The position numbers were made by a program, and so were the translations under genes. Positions 63,101 to 64,000 of a DNA stretch of 64,000 nucleotides are shown here, in pieces. How positions within the stretch are numbered: the stretch's first letter is position 1; every line of letters starts with the position of its first letter. Below the pieces are notes generated by a model, which was not told where the DNA came from, did not search any database, and saw nothing but the letters and a program-made list of their open reading frames with translations. Source of the DNA: CAYZMS01 sp964479625 (GTDB lineage Bacteria; Bacteroidota; Bacteroidia; Chitinophagales; Saprospiraceae). The DNA lies in assembly GCA_964479625.1 (NCBI GenBank), contig CAYZMS010000015.1, forward strand, positions 44,310 to 108,309. Reading direction: 5' to 3'.

Positions 63101-64000
63101 TTAGTTTGGAATTACAAGAATATAGCGGTTTCAATTCCAATAGGTACGATTGAGTGAACAGGTTGAACGCTTAGAGATAACATTGAAAAACAGTTTCAAT
63201 TCCAATAGGTACGATTGAGTGTTCGTTTAGGCAATTTGTAGCCCGGTTCCGTAAAATGTTTCAATTCCAATAGGTACGATTGAGTGATGAAGCGAAAAGG
63301 GTATTGCTAAGTGTCAAATCAGTTTCAATTCCAATAGGTACGATTGAGTGCGAAGCCGCACCCTTTTTACTTTTATTCCTTGCCGTGTTTCAATTCCAAT
63401 AGGTACGATTGAGTGTTAATTAATTGTTCCAAAAACGCGCCGTTCTTTTTGTTTCAATTCCAATAGGTACGATTGAGTGCGATATAAAAGTTGCCGGGTG
63501 GTTAGCTCAGGTTTGTTTCAATTCCAATAGGTACGATTGAGTGGGAAATTGGTTGTAACGCATTGCCCTGCTGGAAAGTGGTTTCAATTCCAATAGGTAC
63601 GATTGAGTGTCCAAAGCGTCTCCTTCCAAGTCTGTTACGCGCTTTGTTTCAATTCCAATAGGTACGATTGAGTGAGGCTTGCTTTTAGAATACAGGCTAA
63701 TTTTAACAGGTTTCAATTCCAATAGGTACGATTGAGTGCTTGCATAGCGCTTAATGCGTCCAAATAAGACATGCGTTTCAATTCCAATAGGTACGATTGA
63801 GTGCTACATAAATTCGCAAATCCTTGAAATCCTGACTTGTGTTTCAATTCCAATAGGTACGATTGAGTGCCCGTATCGCGCTAGCGGTATCGGCTACAAC
63901 CTGTGTTTCAATTCCAATAGGTACGATTGAGTGCCGATCACTTCTTCTTTAGAAATTACAAGAGAAACCCGTTTCAATTCCAATAGGTACGATTGAGTGC
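60192..64000 (-). CRISPR. large CRISPR array, 58 repeats visible, open at the window end
   Basis: A 29-nt repeat, on the plus strand beginning GTTTCAATTCC and ending GATTGAGTG, recurs every 64-66 bases. I counted 58 copies (first 60192-60220, last 63971-63999) with spacers of 34-37 nt. All copies look identical except the leftmost, whose first two bases are AA instead of GT. On the minus strand the repeat ends in ATTGAAAC, the common crRNA 5'-handle form, and the degenerate copy sits at the left end. Both point to leftward transcription, with the leader beyond 64000. No cas gene is in the window, so the type is undetermined. A 100-N gap interrupts it at 60608. Confidence 0.98.
60608..60707. 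other. assembly gap of exactly 100 N inside the CRISPR array
   Basis: A scaffolding gap. The sequence just after it (GTACACCAGGAACGTAG..., 60708-60762) repeats the end of the spacer and repeat just before it (60553-60607), so the two contig ends overlap by at least 55 bases. Confidence 0.95.

Noticed and set aside
60324..63722. Series of minus-strand ORFs with repeated peptide units within the CRISPR array
   Set aside because: The repeated peptides are translations of the CRISPR repeat in three frames; the array is not coding.

Overview
The window looks like part of a Bacteroidota chromosome, most like the Saprospiria/Lewinella group. The evidence is a DUF6089 outer-membrane protein, a YtxJ-type protein, a TonB receptor fused to a heavy-metal domain, the futalosine menaquinone route, carboxynorspermidine synthesis, several caspase/CHAT-TPR proteins, and weak Shine-Dalgarno signals. 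It is probably a draft or metagenome scaffold, because a run of exactly 100 N sits inside the CRISPR array. No rRNA, tRNA, transposase or prophage gene was seen.

Layout. 1-2.0 kb: ilvD and the start of ilvB (branched-chain amino acids). 2.3-4.8 kb: a DUF2953-like/GerW (YtfI-YtfJ) pair and a secreted coiled-coil protein. 5-15.3 kb: pirin, then a compact locus of two paralogous secreted HEXXH metallopeptidases, two paralogous FecR-like secreted proteins, a CHASE2 membrane protein and a convergent caspase-TPR protein. 15.4-20.3 kb: BtaA-like betaine-lipid enzyme, polyphosphate kinase, an ArsC-like protein lacking one catalytic Cys, and a DUF6089 protein. 20.6-29.7 kb: ABC exporter, murB, sulfotransferase, a 2OG-Fe(II) oxygenase, then an ATP-grasp ligase / papain-like protein / divergent alanine-racemase-like operon. 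29.8-36.8 kb: HMA-TonB receptor with a Cys-rich partner, tandem nhaA genes, YtxJ-like and DUF2721 proteins. 36.8-43.1 kb: GH3 glycosidase, acyl-CoA thioesterase, YebC, bifunctional nuclease-like protein, Xaa-Pro aminopeptidase. 43.5-47.8 kb: CHAT-TPR protein facing an ECF sigma factor and a TPR membrane protein. 48.3-53.7 kb: GT39 glycosyltransferase, a second 2OG oxygenase and the three-gene pnt transhydrogenase. 54-57.4 kb: msrA, mqnA, a histidine phosphatase and mqnE. 57.6-60 kb: carboxynorspermidine synthase and decarboxylase.

From 60,192 to the window end is a large CRISPR array: 58 repeats of 29 nt are visible and the array continues beyond the window. No cas genes are present. The minus-strand repeat ends in ATTGAAAC and the leftmost repeat is degenerate, so the array is most likely transcribed leftward, with its leader (and perhaps cas genes) to the right of the window.

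The best candidates for undescribed biology are the ATP-grasp/papain-like/racemase operon (25.0-29.4 kb) and the metallopeptidase/FecR/CHASE2/caspase locus (6.1-15.3 kb). All family assignments were made by reading motifs by eye; no database search was run.
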